Shown: piece by piece, positions 7,414 through 16,546 of the stretch
Position numbering within the stretch: the stretch's first letter is position 1
Layout of the letters: each line of letters starts with the position of its first letter
Origin: a virus
Length of the DNA stretch: 38,143 nt
Virus record (IMG/VR): IMGVR_UViG_3300021197_000272
Span: 1 to 38,143 of that record
Strand: one strand, 5' to 3'
Made by a program: the position numbers and the translations under genes
Notes under the pieces: generated by a model
Told to the model about the DNA's origin: nothing
Seen by the model: only the letters and a program-made list of their open reading frames with translations
The model's database searches: none

Positions 7414-8439
7414 ATGGCTAACGGAGATACATCCGCGTCCCGATTGGGACAAGTTAACGTGGCAGGTGATGTCGACGCTTTGTTCCTCAAGGTGTTCTCA
7501 GGAGAAATCCTGACCACATTCGAAGAGTTCAACGTGATGAAAGGACTTCACACGATTCGGACTATTGCTAACGGTAAGTCTGCTCAGTTCCCTGTAACTG
7601 GCATTGCTACCGCTAAATACCACACCCCAGGTCAGAACATTGCTGACGCCACTAACAGCTACCTCAGTGCTATTAAGCACGCGGAGCAAGTTATCAGCAT
7701 TGACGATGTCCTGCTTGCTTCAACCTTCATCGCAAACATTGATGAGCTTAAGAACCATTACGATGTACGCAGCATTTATGCTCAGGAACTCGGTAAGGCT
7801 CTTGCCAAGCGTTTCGATCTTGCAACCATGAAGACCCTTGCTGCTGCTGCCCGTGCTGACTCTGCACTTAAGACCTCTGCAACGGATGGTTTTGATGGGA
7901 AAGACGGAATTAGCATCAGCCGTGGGAGCGGAACTTTGACTGGCGCAACTATTCAATCATCCTTGTTCACTGCTGCTCAAAGGCTTGACGAGAACGATGT
8001 TCCTAACGACGGAAAGCGTTTCGCTATCCTTAAACCAGCCGATTACTACACATTGCTTTCCTCTGGTGAAAAAGTTATCAACCGTGACTTCGGTGGTCGT
8101 GGTGATGTTGCTACTGGTGGCCTCCCAATGGTTGCTGGTATTAACATCTACAAGTCGAATCACCTTGCTGATATTGATAATGCAGAAGCTGCTCAGGACC
8201 AAGATGACGATAAATCCAACAACGATGTCTTCGGCACTGCCGGAACCGGTTACAACGGAAACCTGAGTGATCTGGACATCATCGGTGGACACCCATCGGC
8301 TATCGGAACTGTCAAACTCCTTGACCTTGCTACCGAAAGTGAATACAAGGTCGAACTACAAGGAAGCCTGTTCGTAGCGAAATATGCTATGGGCCACGGC
8401 GTCCTTCGCCCCGAGGCAGCCTTTGAAATCAAAGTCTAA
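7414..8439 (+). CDS. Major capsid protein, T7 gp10-like
   Basis: 341 residues, the size of T7 gp10A (345). It begins ANGDTSASRLGQVNVAGDVD and continues LFLKVFSGEILTTFEEFNVM and IRTIANGKSAQFPVTGIATA, the conserved N-arm and E-loop region of T7-type HK97-fold shells; the end is HGVLRPEAAFEIKV. It forms the icosahedral head. It has its own leader and is followed by a strong hairpin terminator, matching the highly expressed monocistronic-like arrangement in T7. I saw no slippery site suggesting a 10B-type frameshift product. Confidence 0.96.
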   Translation: MANGDTSASRLGQVNVAGDVDALFLKVFSGEILTTFEEFNVMKGLHTIRTIANGKSAQFPVTGIATAKYHTPGQNIADATNSYLSAIKHAEQVISIDDVLLASTFIANIDELKNHYDVRSIYAQELGKALAKRFDLATMKTLAAAARADSALKTSATDGFDGKDGISISRGSGTLTGATIQSSLFTAAQRLDENDVPNDGKRFAILKPADYYTLLSSGEKVINRDFGGRGDVATGGLPMVAGINIYKSNHLADIDNAEAAQDQDDDKSNNDVFGTAGTGYNGNLSDLDIIGGHPSAIGTVKLLDLATESEYKVELQGSLFVAKYAMGHGVLRPEAAFEIKV

Positions 8440-8466
8440 GCCTTAACAACACCCAATAACCCCAAC

Positions 8467-8516
8467 GGTCGCACTCCTTTCTTTATTGATGGGGGTGCGG
8501 CCTTTTCCTTTTTCCC
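8467..8516 (+). terminator. Rho-independent terminator after the capsid gene
   Basis: The arms GGTCGCACTCC (8467-8477) and GGGGTGCGGCC (8492-8502) pair over 11 positions, including two G-T (wobble) pairs, around a 14-base loop, and are followed by TTTTCCTTTTT. The position equals that of T7 T-phi, the late terminator after gene 10, which limits read-through into tail genes. Confidence 0.85.
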
Positions 8517-8523
8517 ACTTACT

Positions 8524-9120
8524 ATGGCTACCCTTACCACCAAACTTGACGCTGTTAACACCATGCTCGGTTACGTTACCGAAGCACCTGTAAACTCTAT
8601 CGCTAACACTACTTCTTTGCCGCCATCTGCTGCACTTGCTAAAGGTGTTATTGACGAAGTGTCACGTGAGGTTCAACAAGATGGGTGGCATTTTAACACA
8701 GCCCAAGACTACAAGTTGGAAGCCAACGCCTCCAATAAGTTTGTGTTACCTGACAACGTCCTTCAAGTGGACACAGTTGACACCACCTATGATGTAGTCC
8801 AACGAGGCACCACATTGTTCGACCGTAAGAACTACACTGATGTATTCACTGAAGACGAGCTTAAGGTTAACATAACATTTTTACTTGAATACGAAGAGCT
8901 ACCAGAACAGGCTCGACGTTACATTGCCCTCAAGGCATCCCGGATGTTTGCTAACAGACTTGTTGGCTCCCGTGAGATTGAGGCACTTATTTACCGTGAT
9001 GAGATTCGCGCCAAAGCAGCTATGGAAGAAGCTGAAGGTAACAACTCTGATCGAACAATCTTTGACAACTACGACACTGCTACACGTATCGGCATCAATC
9101 GCCGCACTGACCTTGCTTAA
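8524..9120 (+). CDS. Tail tubular protein A, T7 gp11-like
   Basis: 198 residues, the size of T7 gp11 (196). Typical elements are an N-terminal LDAVNTMLGYVTEAPVNSI, a DEVSREVQQDGWHFNTAQDY helix region, a central VVQRGTTLFDRKNYTDVF, and the ARRYIALKASRMFANRLVGS helix that is characteristic of the family. It forms the adaptor ring between portal and nozzle. The next gene begins 3 bases after its stop. Confidence 0.93.
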   Translation: MATLTTKLDAVNTMLGYVTEAPVNSIANTTSLPPSAALAKGVIDEVSREVQQDGWHFNTAQDYKLEANASNKFVLPDNVLQVDTVDTTYDVVQRGTTLFDRKNYTDVFTEDELKVNITFLLEYEELPEQARRYIALKASRMFANRLVGSREIEALIYRDEIRAKAAMEEAEGNNSDRTIFDNYDTATRIGINRRTDLA

Positions 9121-9123
9121 ACG

Positions 9124-11874
9124 ATGGCTAACATAACAACTACCGTTCCTAACCTCATCCAAGGGGTCAGCCAACAGTCACCTCAGGTGCGCCTAGCTGG
9201 TCAATGTGAGGAGCAGATCAACGGTCTTTCCACTGTCACCAAAGGACTCACTAAGCGTCCCCCGGCACGGCTCATAGACAACCTAGGGGCTGTAGCTCTT
9301 GAGGGTGACTTCCTGCACTTCATCAACCGAAGTGAGACTGAAAGGTATGTTGTTACAGTTGAGCATCGGACCACAGGTGACGGCACAGGTGTTATCAGGG
9401 TGTTTAACCTAGAGACAGGAGCCGAAGCATCTGTTGAAGGAGCCACTGGTGGCTACACGGTCAGTGGTGATTATCTTAAACTAGCAACAGCTAACAAATC
9501 CCACGAACAACTCAAAGCTCTTACCATAGGGGACAGCACGTTTCTCCTTAACACTGATGTTACTGTCGCTAAGACAACCGAGAAGTCCGAGGCTCTTGAT
9601 TCGTCCCGTGCCTTAGTGTTTGTTAAACAAGGAGACTATGCTAAGAAGTATGGTCTTAAGTTCAGAGACAAAGGAACCTTTAATGGCGGTGGTGCAACTT
9701 TTAATGTTACTTGGGCAGAGGAAAGGACTGGGTTCTTCGATAATAAATACATTTATCAAATCAGCAGTATCAGTGTCATTAGCGGTGGATCAGGCTACAC
9801 AGTCGACGATGAGCCAACGATTGAGTTTTCGACAGGAGTAGAATGGCAGACGCGTCCTGAGTTCGATATTACTGTAGATCCAACGACACAGGCTGTAACA
9901 GGAGTAACACTTCTTCATAAAGGATTAACAACAGTATATGACTCGCAACAAAGCTTTGCCTCATCAATCCCCGCGTCCCCTGCTTATGATGAAGTTCATG
10001 TTGTCACTCATAAGGCATCACACAACGACCAAGCAGCCGATACAGTTAACATTGCCCAAAGACTTACTACCGTCCTAAATGGAGGCGAAGCCGATGATAA
10101 TACTGTTATTGATGAACAACAACCGGAACATCCTGCTGGACCTTTCCCAGTAGCCACCGCTTACACCTCAAAGGACAAAGACGGCTCTATCCTTATCAAC
10201 CGCAATGACGGCCAAGACTTCTTCCTTGAAGCATTCGATGGTCTTGCTGGTTCCGGCCTAGGACTCGTTCACAAGGAAGTCGATGCCCTTTCGGATCTCC
10301 CTGTGCGTGGACCTGATGGTTTTCGTGTAGCCGTGCGTGGCTCTGCTGACGCTAACGAGGACGACTACTATCTCCGCTTTGAGACTAACGACGGTCAATC
10401 CTTTGGTGAAGGAGGCTGGGTAGAAGACGTAGGACCAGACATCGACATCGCTCTCGACCCTAGCACCCTTCCGCTCCAGCTTGTTAACACCGGGGTAAAC
10501 ACCTTTACAATTAACACTACCGGGTGGGCCAAGCGTAAGGCTGGTGACGATGATACCAACCCATTTCCATCCTTTGTCGGTAAGAAGCTTAACAACTTTG
10601 TCTTCTTTAAGAACCGCCTAGGATTCATCTATGAGGACTCTGTGGTGCTTTCAGAAGCCGGAGAACTCTTTAACTTCTTTAGGACCACCGTAAGGACTCT
10701 GTTGGATACCGCTCCGATTGATGTTACATCTGCCACTGCTAACGTAACAAACCTTCGAAGCAGCGTAGCCTTCCAAGAGAACCTGTTGTTATTTGCCGAC
10801 CGGGGACAGTTTGTTCTTAAGGGTGATCCCTTGACCAACGAAACAATCACTCTTGAAGCTGTCACCAACTATGATGTTAACACATCCGAAGATCCCCTTG
10901 CTGTTGGCTCTTATGTCTACTTCCCATTTAAGCGCGGTAACTTCCTTGGTATGCAAGAGTATTCTCTCAATGCCACCACGGACGTTTACGACTCGGATGA
11001 CATTACCACACAAGTTCCAGGATACATCACCGACGGTAACATCCTTGTAACATCAGGGTCATCCGCTACCGACCTCATTGCTCTTAGCTCAGGAGGCGAC
11101 ACCATCTACGTCTACAAGTATTTCTTTAACGGACGAGAGAAGGTTGTTAGCTCATGGAGCAAGTTCAAGATGCCCTTCAATGTTCTCAGCCTAGAGTTCA
11201 TCAATAGCTCCCTGTTTGTTGTTGGTGACAAAGATGGGGACACCCTGTTGACTGAGATGAAGTGTGAAGAGCTACGTCTTGAGGATGACACCCTTGACGG
11301 CTTTACGATCCACCTCGACATGCTCAAGAAGAAGACGTTCAGTGGAAGCCCAACAACCACACCCACCGACACCTTGATCGACCTCGGGTTCACTCCCGGT
11401 CCTGATGATGTTGTTGAGGTGTATGACAGCCACGGCAACCGAGTTGTTGTTAACTTTGTCAACGTCAACCAAGCAAGCATCCAGTCCTACAACCGGACGT
11501 GCTTCAGCGGTCTTCGATACAACCTAGAATACACCTTCAGTGAACCAGTGTTTAAGCAAGGTAACCCACCAGTGTCCTCGGGTCTTGCCCGTATGATACT
11601 TAGGAACGGCACCTTGTTCTTTACGGACGCGGTGGACTTCCAAGTTGAGGTAACACCTATTGCTAGGGACAAGCGTATCTTTACCTACAGTCCTAACGTC
11701 ATTAACATCACCTCGACGGACACTTTGCTTTCACAAGACGGTAAGTTGCGATTCTCGATCTTTACACAAGCAAAGGATTCGCTTATTAAGATTGTTAACT
11801 CAAGTGCATTTGCATCTAACTTCCAAGCCTGTGAATTCGAAGCCAACGTCCATACCCGTTCAACTAGAATATAA
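9124..11874 (+). CDS. Tail tubular protein B (nozzle), T7 gp12-like
   Basis: 916 residues (T7 gp12 is 794). It begins with NLIQGVSQQSPQVRLAGQCE and a KGLTKRPPARLI segment, the hallmark start of T7-type nozzle proteins (GVSQQP..R..GQ...N...D...GL.KRPP). Other landmarks are KLNNFVFFKNRLGFI, ESDV-like SEAGELFNFFRTTV, and a C-terminal SGLRYNLEYTFSEPVFKQG. It forms the hexameric nozzle that opens for DNA ejection. The extra length over T7 lies mainly in the middle (about residues 200-400). Confidence 0.94.
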   Translation: MANITTTVPNLIQGVSQQSPQVRLAGQCEEQINGLSTVTKGLTKRPPARLIDNLGAVALEGDFLHFINRSETERYVVTVEHRTTGDGTGVIRVFNLETGAEASVEGATGGYTVSGDYLKLATANKSHEQLKALTIGDSTFLLNTDVTVAKTTEKSEALDSSRALVFVKQGDYAKKYGLKFRDKGTFNGGGATFNVTWAEERTGFFDNKYIYQISSISVISGGSGYTVDDEPTIEFSTGVEWQTRPEFDITVDPTTQAVTGVTLLHKGLTTVYDSQQSFASSIPASPAYDEVHVVTHKASHNDQAADTVNIAQRLTTVLNGGEADDNTVIDEQQPEHPAGPFPVATAYTSKDKDGSILINRNDGQDFFLEAFDGLAGSGLGLVHKEVDALSDLPVRGPDGFRVAVRGSADANEDDYYLRFETNDGQSFGEGGWVEDVGPDIDIALDPSTLPLQLVNTGVNTFTINTTGWAKRKAGDDDTNPFPSFVGKKLNNFVFFKNRLGFIYEDSVVLSEAGELFNFFRTTVRTLLDTAPIDVTSATANVTNLRSSVAFQENLLLFADRGQFVLKGDPLTNETITLEAVTNYDVNTSEDPLAVGSYVYFPFKRGNFLGMQEYSLNATTDVYDSDDITTQVPGYITDGNILVTSGSSATDLIALSSGGDTIYVYKYFFNGREKVVSSWSKFKMPFNVLSLEFINSSLFVVGDKDGDTLLTEMKCEELRLEDDTLDGFTIHLDMLKKKTFSGSPTTTPTDTLIDLGFTPGPDDVVEVYDSHGNRVVVNFVNVNQASIQSYNRTCFSGLRYNLEYTFSEPVFKQGNPPVSSGLARMILRNGTLFFTDAVDFQVEVTPIARDKRIFTYSPNVINITSTDTLLSQDGKLRFSIFTQAKDSLIKIVNSSAFASNFQACEFEANVHTRSTRI

Positions 11875-12337
11875 TAACGTCTACCTTAGGTCAGCCCGTA
11901 ACTCTGACTGTGAAGAGGTAGGCATCAACATGCGCCACATCGACAAGCTTGAATGTTTGTTAACCAGTGGGTCCACCCCAACACAAGCCCTAACCTTAGG
12001 GTTAAAGCAAGACTACCATACGTGGACCATATGCGCCAAAGATGACCACGCTCCCTTAGCTTGCTTTGGGATCGGCGAGTGTGTCAAGGATACCACTAAC
12101 TACATCTGGTTGTTATCGACCGATAGGCTGCTTCAAGTTGCGGGATTTGAGTTTGCTAAAGCTAGTAAAGCTTGGCTTTCCTTTATTGTTAACCACTACA
12201 AACTACCATGTGTCAACCACGTCCACGTCCAAAACACCACAGCTATTCGATGGCTTAAGTGGTGTGGTGCTGAGTTCTCCGAGGACTCCACCTCCGACTT
12301 CCTTTCATTCCAAATCAATCCCTCTTTATCTAAATAA
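11831..12337 (+). CDS. Internal virion protein A-like (T7 gp13 family)
   Basis: About 168 residues if read from the GTG at 11831; the conserved part begins at NNVYLRSARNSDCEEVGI. The pattern VYLR.A..SD..E....MR.ID..E, TPTQALTLGLKQ and an AFECVKD-like GIGECVKDTTNYIWLLSTDR core resembles the T7 gp13/DUF2833 group, which has an acetyltransferase-like shape and is needed for virion assembly. No ATG precedes the conserved part after the gp12 stop, so the start must overlap gp12 (GTG 11831, or a rarer codon); an ATG occurs only later at 11930. The start is uncertain, the gene is not. Confidence 0.8.
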   Translation: MNSKPTSIPVQLEYNNVYLRSARNSDCEEVGINMRHIDKLECLLTSGSTPTQALTLGLKQDYHTWTICAKDDHAPLACFGIGECVKDTTNYIWLLSTDRLLQVAGFEFAKASKAWLSFIVNHYKLPCVNHVHVQNTTAIRWLKWCGAEFSEDSTSDFLSFQINPSLSK

Positions 12338-12342
12338 CAATT

Positions 12343-12978
12343 ATGTGTGAACCTATCTCGATGGGCATTGCAAGTGCTGTATCATCCTTTGCTGGGCAAC
12401 AAGCTGCGGCAAGCGCCCAAGAACAAGCTCAAGCGCAAGCCTCTGCTGCTGAACAAGTTAGAGCGCTACGTGCTAATACGTCTTTGCGACTTAGAGAAGC
12501 TCAAGAGGGAATTGCACGGTCACAACGTAAGGAGGTCGCACAGATCAAAGGTATGGAGGCTAAGTCCAAAGCCAAGCTAGTAGCACTTACAGAGTCAGGC
12601 GTAGCTGGTAGAACTCTTAACGTAGCTCTTGGTAAGCTCAAGGCTGAAGAAGCACGCTACCAGTTCTCAGAGGAACGCCAGAAGGAGTTGTTACAACAAC
12701 AAGCCACCTTCGGTATGCAAGAGGAAGCGTTTAGATCACGAATGAACCAGCTTAGAATTAACCAGCCGATACAACAAGCAAGCCTACTCAGTGCCGGACT
12801 TACAGGAGTGCAAACAGCTTTAGGAACCGCACAGGTGATGCAAGGGGTGGATTTTAAGCTACCCGGATTTTCATCGGCGGCTGTTAAAAATACCACAGCG
12901 TCTACTTCTCCCCTTAAACAAGCTTCGTTTCAAGGAAACCCAATCCCACTTCCCGAGCTTGACACGCTTCCTACCTAA
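12343..12978 (+). CDS. Internal virion protein B, T7 gp14-like
   Basis: 211 residues, similar to T7 gp14 (196). The N-terminus CEPISMGIASAVSSFAGQQA is hydrophobic and alanine-rich, then comes a long helical region with many Gln, Ala and Arg (coiled coil, residues about 25-130) and a glycine/serine-rich end. This is the usual form of gp14-type ejection proteins, which leave the capsid first and form a pore in the outer membrane. It begins 5 bases after the gp13-like stop, with leader TAAATAACAATT. Confidence 0.9.
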   Translation: MCEPISMGIASAVSSFAGQQAAASAQEQAQAQASAAEQVRALRANTSLRLREAQEGIARSQRKEVAQIKGMEAKSKAKLVALTESGVAGRTLNVALGKLKAEEARYQFSEERQKELLQQQATFGMQEEAFRSRMNQLRINQPIQQASLLSAGLTGVQTALGTAQVMQGVDFKLPGFSSAAVKNTTASTSPLKQASFQGNPIPLPELDTLPT

Positions 12979-12984
12979 TCACAC

Positions 12985-15621
12985 ATGAAGAATCAAGACC
13001 TTATCAACGCTCTCCGTAACGAGGGCAGACAACCTGTAGACCTTAACTTAGGACAGGTTCCCGTATCACCTACTATCGGACGTATGGGTAACTACAATGT
13101 CGTCGTAAAAGGGTTCTCAACGCGGAACGCAGCAACCGAGCTTTCAGCGGCGCTTGCACAGATGCCTCAGTTTTTAGGCCAAGCCCGTAACATCCAAGAG
13201 ACCGCCGGGAAACAAGCAGCCGACGAGCTAACAACAGAGCAAGTAATTGACCGAATCAACAAAGGCGACTTTGAAGCTCAAGGATTTCTTACGCAGTTTG
13301 GTAAGGATAAAGCATTTGCAGAGCAGATTTACAACCGGTGGTTTAAGTCCCAGATTCGACCCGCGTTGATCGAAGCGTCCAGTGAGTTGGATAACAAAAG
13401 TCACGATGATCTTCTTCAGATGGGTGAGGGCGAAGCGTTCCAAGCACAGGCACAAGCTATACTGGTTAACTCATTAACAAACAACGATCCGTCTATCCTA
13501 GAGAAGATTGCTGCTAACCCGCACACCGCCAACCTACACAACAAAGCGATGGAAGCATACATCCCAGAGTTCATAGCAAAGGCTGAAGCGACGGCGACCG
13601 CTCGTAAACTTAAGTTCACCAAAGACTCAGCTTTACAGAGTGTTACTGATGACGTGGTGAGTCTTCTCGACCAGTCCCCGATACCTGATTATAAAGTAAA
13701 TGAAACGCTAAGTGACATTGAAAACAAAAACAAATCTCAAAAGTATTACACCAAACAACGCAAAAAACTGGTTAACCACCACCAATCGACTCTTGAATTT
13801 GCTATGGATGCGGCAAGAGCAAGCGGGCTAGAAGGCTCAGACCTAATCCAAGCACGTAAAAATGCTCTGGCCGGTCTGGAGTCACGGATGGGGTTTTTAT
13901 TGGAACGAGAGGAGACTCAAGAATTTGGTGCGATTCTTACCGCAATGCGCGAAGGGGTTCTGAAAATTGATGGGAAAACCTTTGGGTCATCTAAAGACGG
14001 ATTGGATCTTATGACTAAGTCCGAATTCATGCTAGAGCGATATGAGGACAAGCTTGAGGCAGACAACGAACGCGATGACTTCAATAAAGATAAAACGTCC
14101 GGGTGGCTTTTAGATAATGTTGAAAGCATAGCTGGTCCTGTTCAAGATGATAGGTATTCCGCTCCAGAAGATTATGAAGAAGTCATTCAAAAATTAAACA
14201 CACTTAGGAGCAGTGTTAGGGACTATGGGGAAGACATTGCCACTAAACGAGAGAAACTCTTTTATCTTGAGAGAGTTGAAGAAGAGATTGCCGAACTTGA
14301 AGCCGCCAAGGAGAATAGGGTTGATGATATTACGTTTGTCTTAGACTCCCCGAAGTTTGACGCCTTGACACGAGAAGTAGGAATAGGGGAACAAGCTACC
14401 ATTCAAAAAGATACAACTGCGGGTCAGTTGGAGTTACAACAACGAGCCAGAGAATTTGACGTAGAAGCTGAGTTGGAGTCTTTATCTATCACAAGACAAA
14501 ACTTTAGAGGCGACGATGAAAAAACATACGACATGGATGTATTTGATATACCAGCTAAAGCGCGTAAAAATGCACTTGAAAAGGTAATCGGTCCTGAGTT
14601 TCGAGCTTACCGGAAAGGGACACTTTCATTGGATGACGCAAAGAAAGAAGATCTACAAACGAGATATAAAGAAGCTTACGCCTCTGAGTTTAACAATTTG
14701 GTTCGTGAGTTGGCAAGAGAGAAGGGATATACTAAACCCGTAACACCGACAGAAACTAAAACAAAAACTAAAGTTTCACCTGAGTTTGAAGATGCTCTTA
14801 AACGTCGAAAAATAGAACAACAAGGTTATCCTTTGGAAAACGGACGTTTGCAATACGAACCGGCATCTTTTGCGGAGGGCGATGGCGCTTTTCCATCTTC
14901 ATTTTTGAAGACTGTAGAACGTAATGCAATTTCCCCGGCTGGACTCGTAGATACTGATAACGCTTATAAAATGCTTGTTGATCCCAAAGCCGTAGACGTG
15001 ATGCGAGCAAGTAATACGGAAGCGGAGCGTCTTGAGTTTAATAAAAAGTGGTTAAATACGAAATTTCGTAAAATAGCAAAAAAAGCTCGCGCAAAGGCAA
15101 TTATGCAAAAACCCGAATCATTACGCCTAGGCTCACTTTCGTGGGAAGTTCAGCAGAGCGAGGTCACCGGACTTCCTATGGAAATTCTTAAAACGGATAA
15201 AGGCTTCAGTAAGACGACCTACATGAAGGACAACGGGTTTTTAGCCTTTGACACAGAGGAGCCGTTTGAGATTGATTACGACCAAGACGGTTCCTTAACA
15301 AACAAGGACGCACCTAAGAAACGAATCTTTAATGTTAACGCCGTCTACAAAGCTGTCCGCAAAAACGACTTCGAAGATTTGATCTTTATTGCAACCGAAT
15401 ACGGACACGCTCCAGAAGGGGCCAATGTGCAATCACCAGAGATTCAATCATTTCTAAATAACCAGAAAGTTTTGATTGACAAATATGGGTTTATGGATTT
15501 CCAGCGACGAGAAACAAGAAAACCTTTCGAACCACCTAAAGAGAAAACCTTAGAGGATTACCGAGAGTTGTATGAAAACTCCGCAATTACCGATCCTCCT
15601 AAACAAGAGAACGAAGAATAA
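12985..15621 (+). CDS. Internal virion protein C, T7 gp15-like
   Basis: 878 residues, mostly alpha-helical and highly charged, compared with 747 in T7 gp15. The N-terminal YNVVVKGFSTRNAATELSAA and helix-rich FLTQFGKDKAFAEQIYNRWF are typical of the gp15 start. It would line the internal core and extend the ejection tube into the periplasm. Base composition changes after about 13680 toward more A-rich codons (AAA, GAA), suggesting a less conserved or exchanged central and C-terminal part. Identification is by order and architecture. Confidence 0.82.
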   Translation: MKNQDLINALRNEGRQPVDLNLGQVPVSPTIGRMGNYNVVVKGFSTRNAATELSAALAQMPQFLGQARNIQETAGKQAADELTTEQVIDRINKGDFEAQGFLTQFGKDKAFAEQIYNRWFKSQIRPALIEASSELDNKSHDDLLQMGEGEAFQAQAQAILVNSLTNNDPSILEKIAANPHTANLHNKAMEAYIPEFIAKAEATATARKLKFTKDSALQSVTDDVVSLLDQSPIPDYKVNETLSDIENKNKSQKYYTKQRKKLVNHHQSTLEFAMDAARASGLEGSDLIQARKNALAGLESRMGFLLEREETQEFGAILTAMREGVLKIDGKTFGSSKDGLDLMTKSEFMLERYEDKLEADNERDDFNKDKTSGWLLDNVESIAGPVQDDRYSAPEDYEEVIQKLNTLRSSVRDYGEDIATKREKLFYLERVEEEIAELEAAKENRVDDITFVLDSPKFDALTREVGIGEQATIQKDTTAGQLELQQRAREFDVEAELESLSITRQNFRGDDEKTYDMDVFDIPAKARKNALEKVIGPEFRAYRKGTLSLDDAKKEDLQTRYKEAYASEFNNLVRELAREKGYTKPVTPTETKTKTKVSPEFEDALKRRKIEQQGYPLENGRLQYEPASFAEGDGAFPSSFLKTVERNAISPAGLVDTDNAYKMLVDPKAVDVMRASNTEAERLEFNKKWLNTKFRKIAKKARAKAIMQKPESLRLGSLSWEVQQSEVTGLPMEILKTDKGFSKTTYMKDNGFLAFDTEEPFEIDYDQDGSLTNKDAPKKRIFNVNAVYKAVRKNDFEDLIFIATEYGHAPEGANVQSPEIQSFLNNQKVLIDKYGFMDFQRRETRKPFEPPKEKTLEDYRELYENSAITDPPKQENEE

Positions 15622-15626
15622 TACAC

Positions 15627-16526
15627 ATGAGTCTTTTTCCTGCACAATCGCTGATAGCACAGTCGAGGTTTCTTGCCCCGTCAATGCAACGCCCTATAAC
15701 CTATTCAGATGTTGACCCTGACTACGGACACCTAGACCGAAGTGCTCAGTTGGAGAACCAAGACGACTCTGGCTTCTTTGAAGACCTATTCATGGGCTTT
15801 GCCTCTGGTGCTGAAGGCTTCGGACGGTCAGTCGTAGGCTTGGCTGATTTCGCACTTGGGGATGCACTACCTGATAGCTGGTCTGAAAGAACCCTAGAAC
15901 GTCCGGACAGTTTAGTCGGAGGATTGGTTGAGGGAATCACTCAGTTTAGTTTAGGTTTAATTCCTGGTCTTGGCGTAGCCGGTCTTCTTGGAAAGGGAGG
16001 AAAACTCTTGAATGTAAGCGACAAACTTCTCAAGACTTCCAAGACACTGACAACAGGTGTTACCGCTGACTTTGTGGCCTTTGACGCACACGAAGCACGC
16101 TTGAGTGACTTCCTTGCCTCCCATGATGTTACCCGTAACGCTGTCACACAATACCTAGCGTCCGACGAAACCGACGGTGAGTTTGAAGGTCGCATGAAAA
16201 ATGTGCTTGAGGGAGGAGCTTTAGCCGGTGTAGCTGGCACCCTTATCAAAGGTGTTAAAACTTTAAAGAAGGGAAGAAAACTCGATGGGAGTGAGGACGC
16301 TCTTAACGAATTCACCCAATCAGCCAACGAACTTAAAGATACTTTAATAGAAAGCGGCATAGCAACAAGAAAAGGAATAGAGATTGAAATGAACCTCAAG
16401 AAAACATTTCCTAATGCACTGCGCCGCGTACAAGACCAAATTAACAACACACGCCTTGACCAACAAGGAGGAGGACGCACTGAGGTTGATGCCGACAGCG
16501 CCCTTCCCAATTACCCAGACTGTTAA
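15627..16526 (+). CDS. Ejection protein, N-terminal part of a gp16-like internal core protein (split)
   Basis: 299 residues. An N-terminal segment with PDYGHLDRSAQLENQDDSGF is followed by hydrophobic, glycine-rich stretches (FFEDLFMGFASGAEGFGRSV; FSLGLIPGLGVAGLLGKGGK) like those of large podoviral ejection proteins that cross the inner membrane. The stop is followed 20 bases later by the 1094-residue gene; together (1393 residues) they approach T7 gp16 (1318). No lytic transglycosylase motif was seen in either part, so peptidoglycan opening would need another protein. The split may be natural or come from an old frameshift; I found no obvious slip site. Confidence 0.75.
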   Translation: MSLFPAQSLIAQSRFLAPSMQRPITYSDVDPDYGHLDRSAQLENQDDSGFFEDLFMGFASGAEGFGRSVVGLADFALGDALPDSWSERTLERPDSLVGGLVEGITQFSLGLIPGLGVAGLLGKGGKLLNVSDKLLKTSKTLTTGVTADFVAFDAHEARLSDFLASHDVTRNAVTQYLASDETDGEFEGRMKNVLEGGALAGVAGTLIKGVKTLKKGRKLDGSEDALNEFTQSANELKDTLIESGIATRKGIEIEMNLKKTFPNALRRVQDQINNTRLDQQGGGRTEVDADSALPNYPDC

Positions 16527-16546
16527 CATATTTTAAACGCACGTAT

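Noticed and set aside
15941-16510. Minus-strand frame of 189 codons
   Set aside because: Antisense to the well-supported ejection protein; serine/proline-rich composition typical of a shadow.
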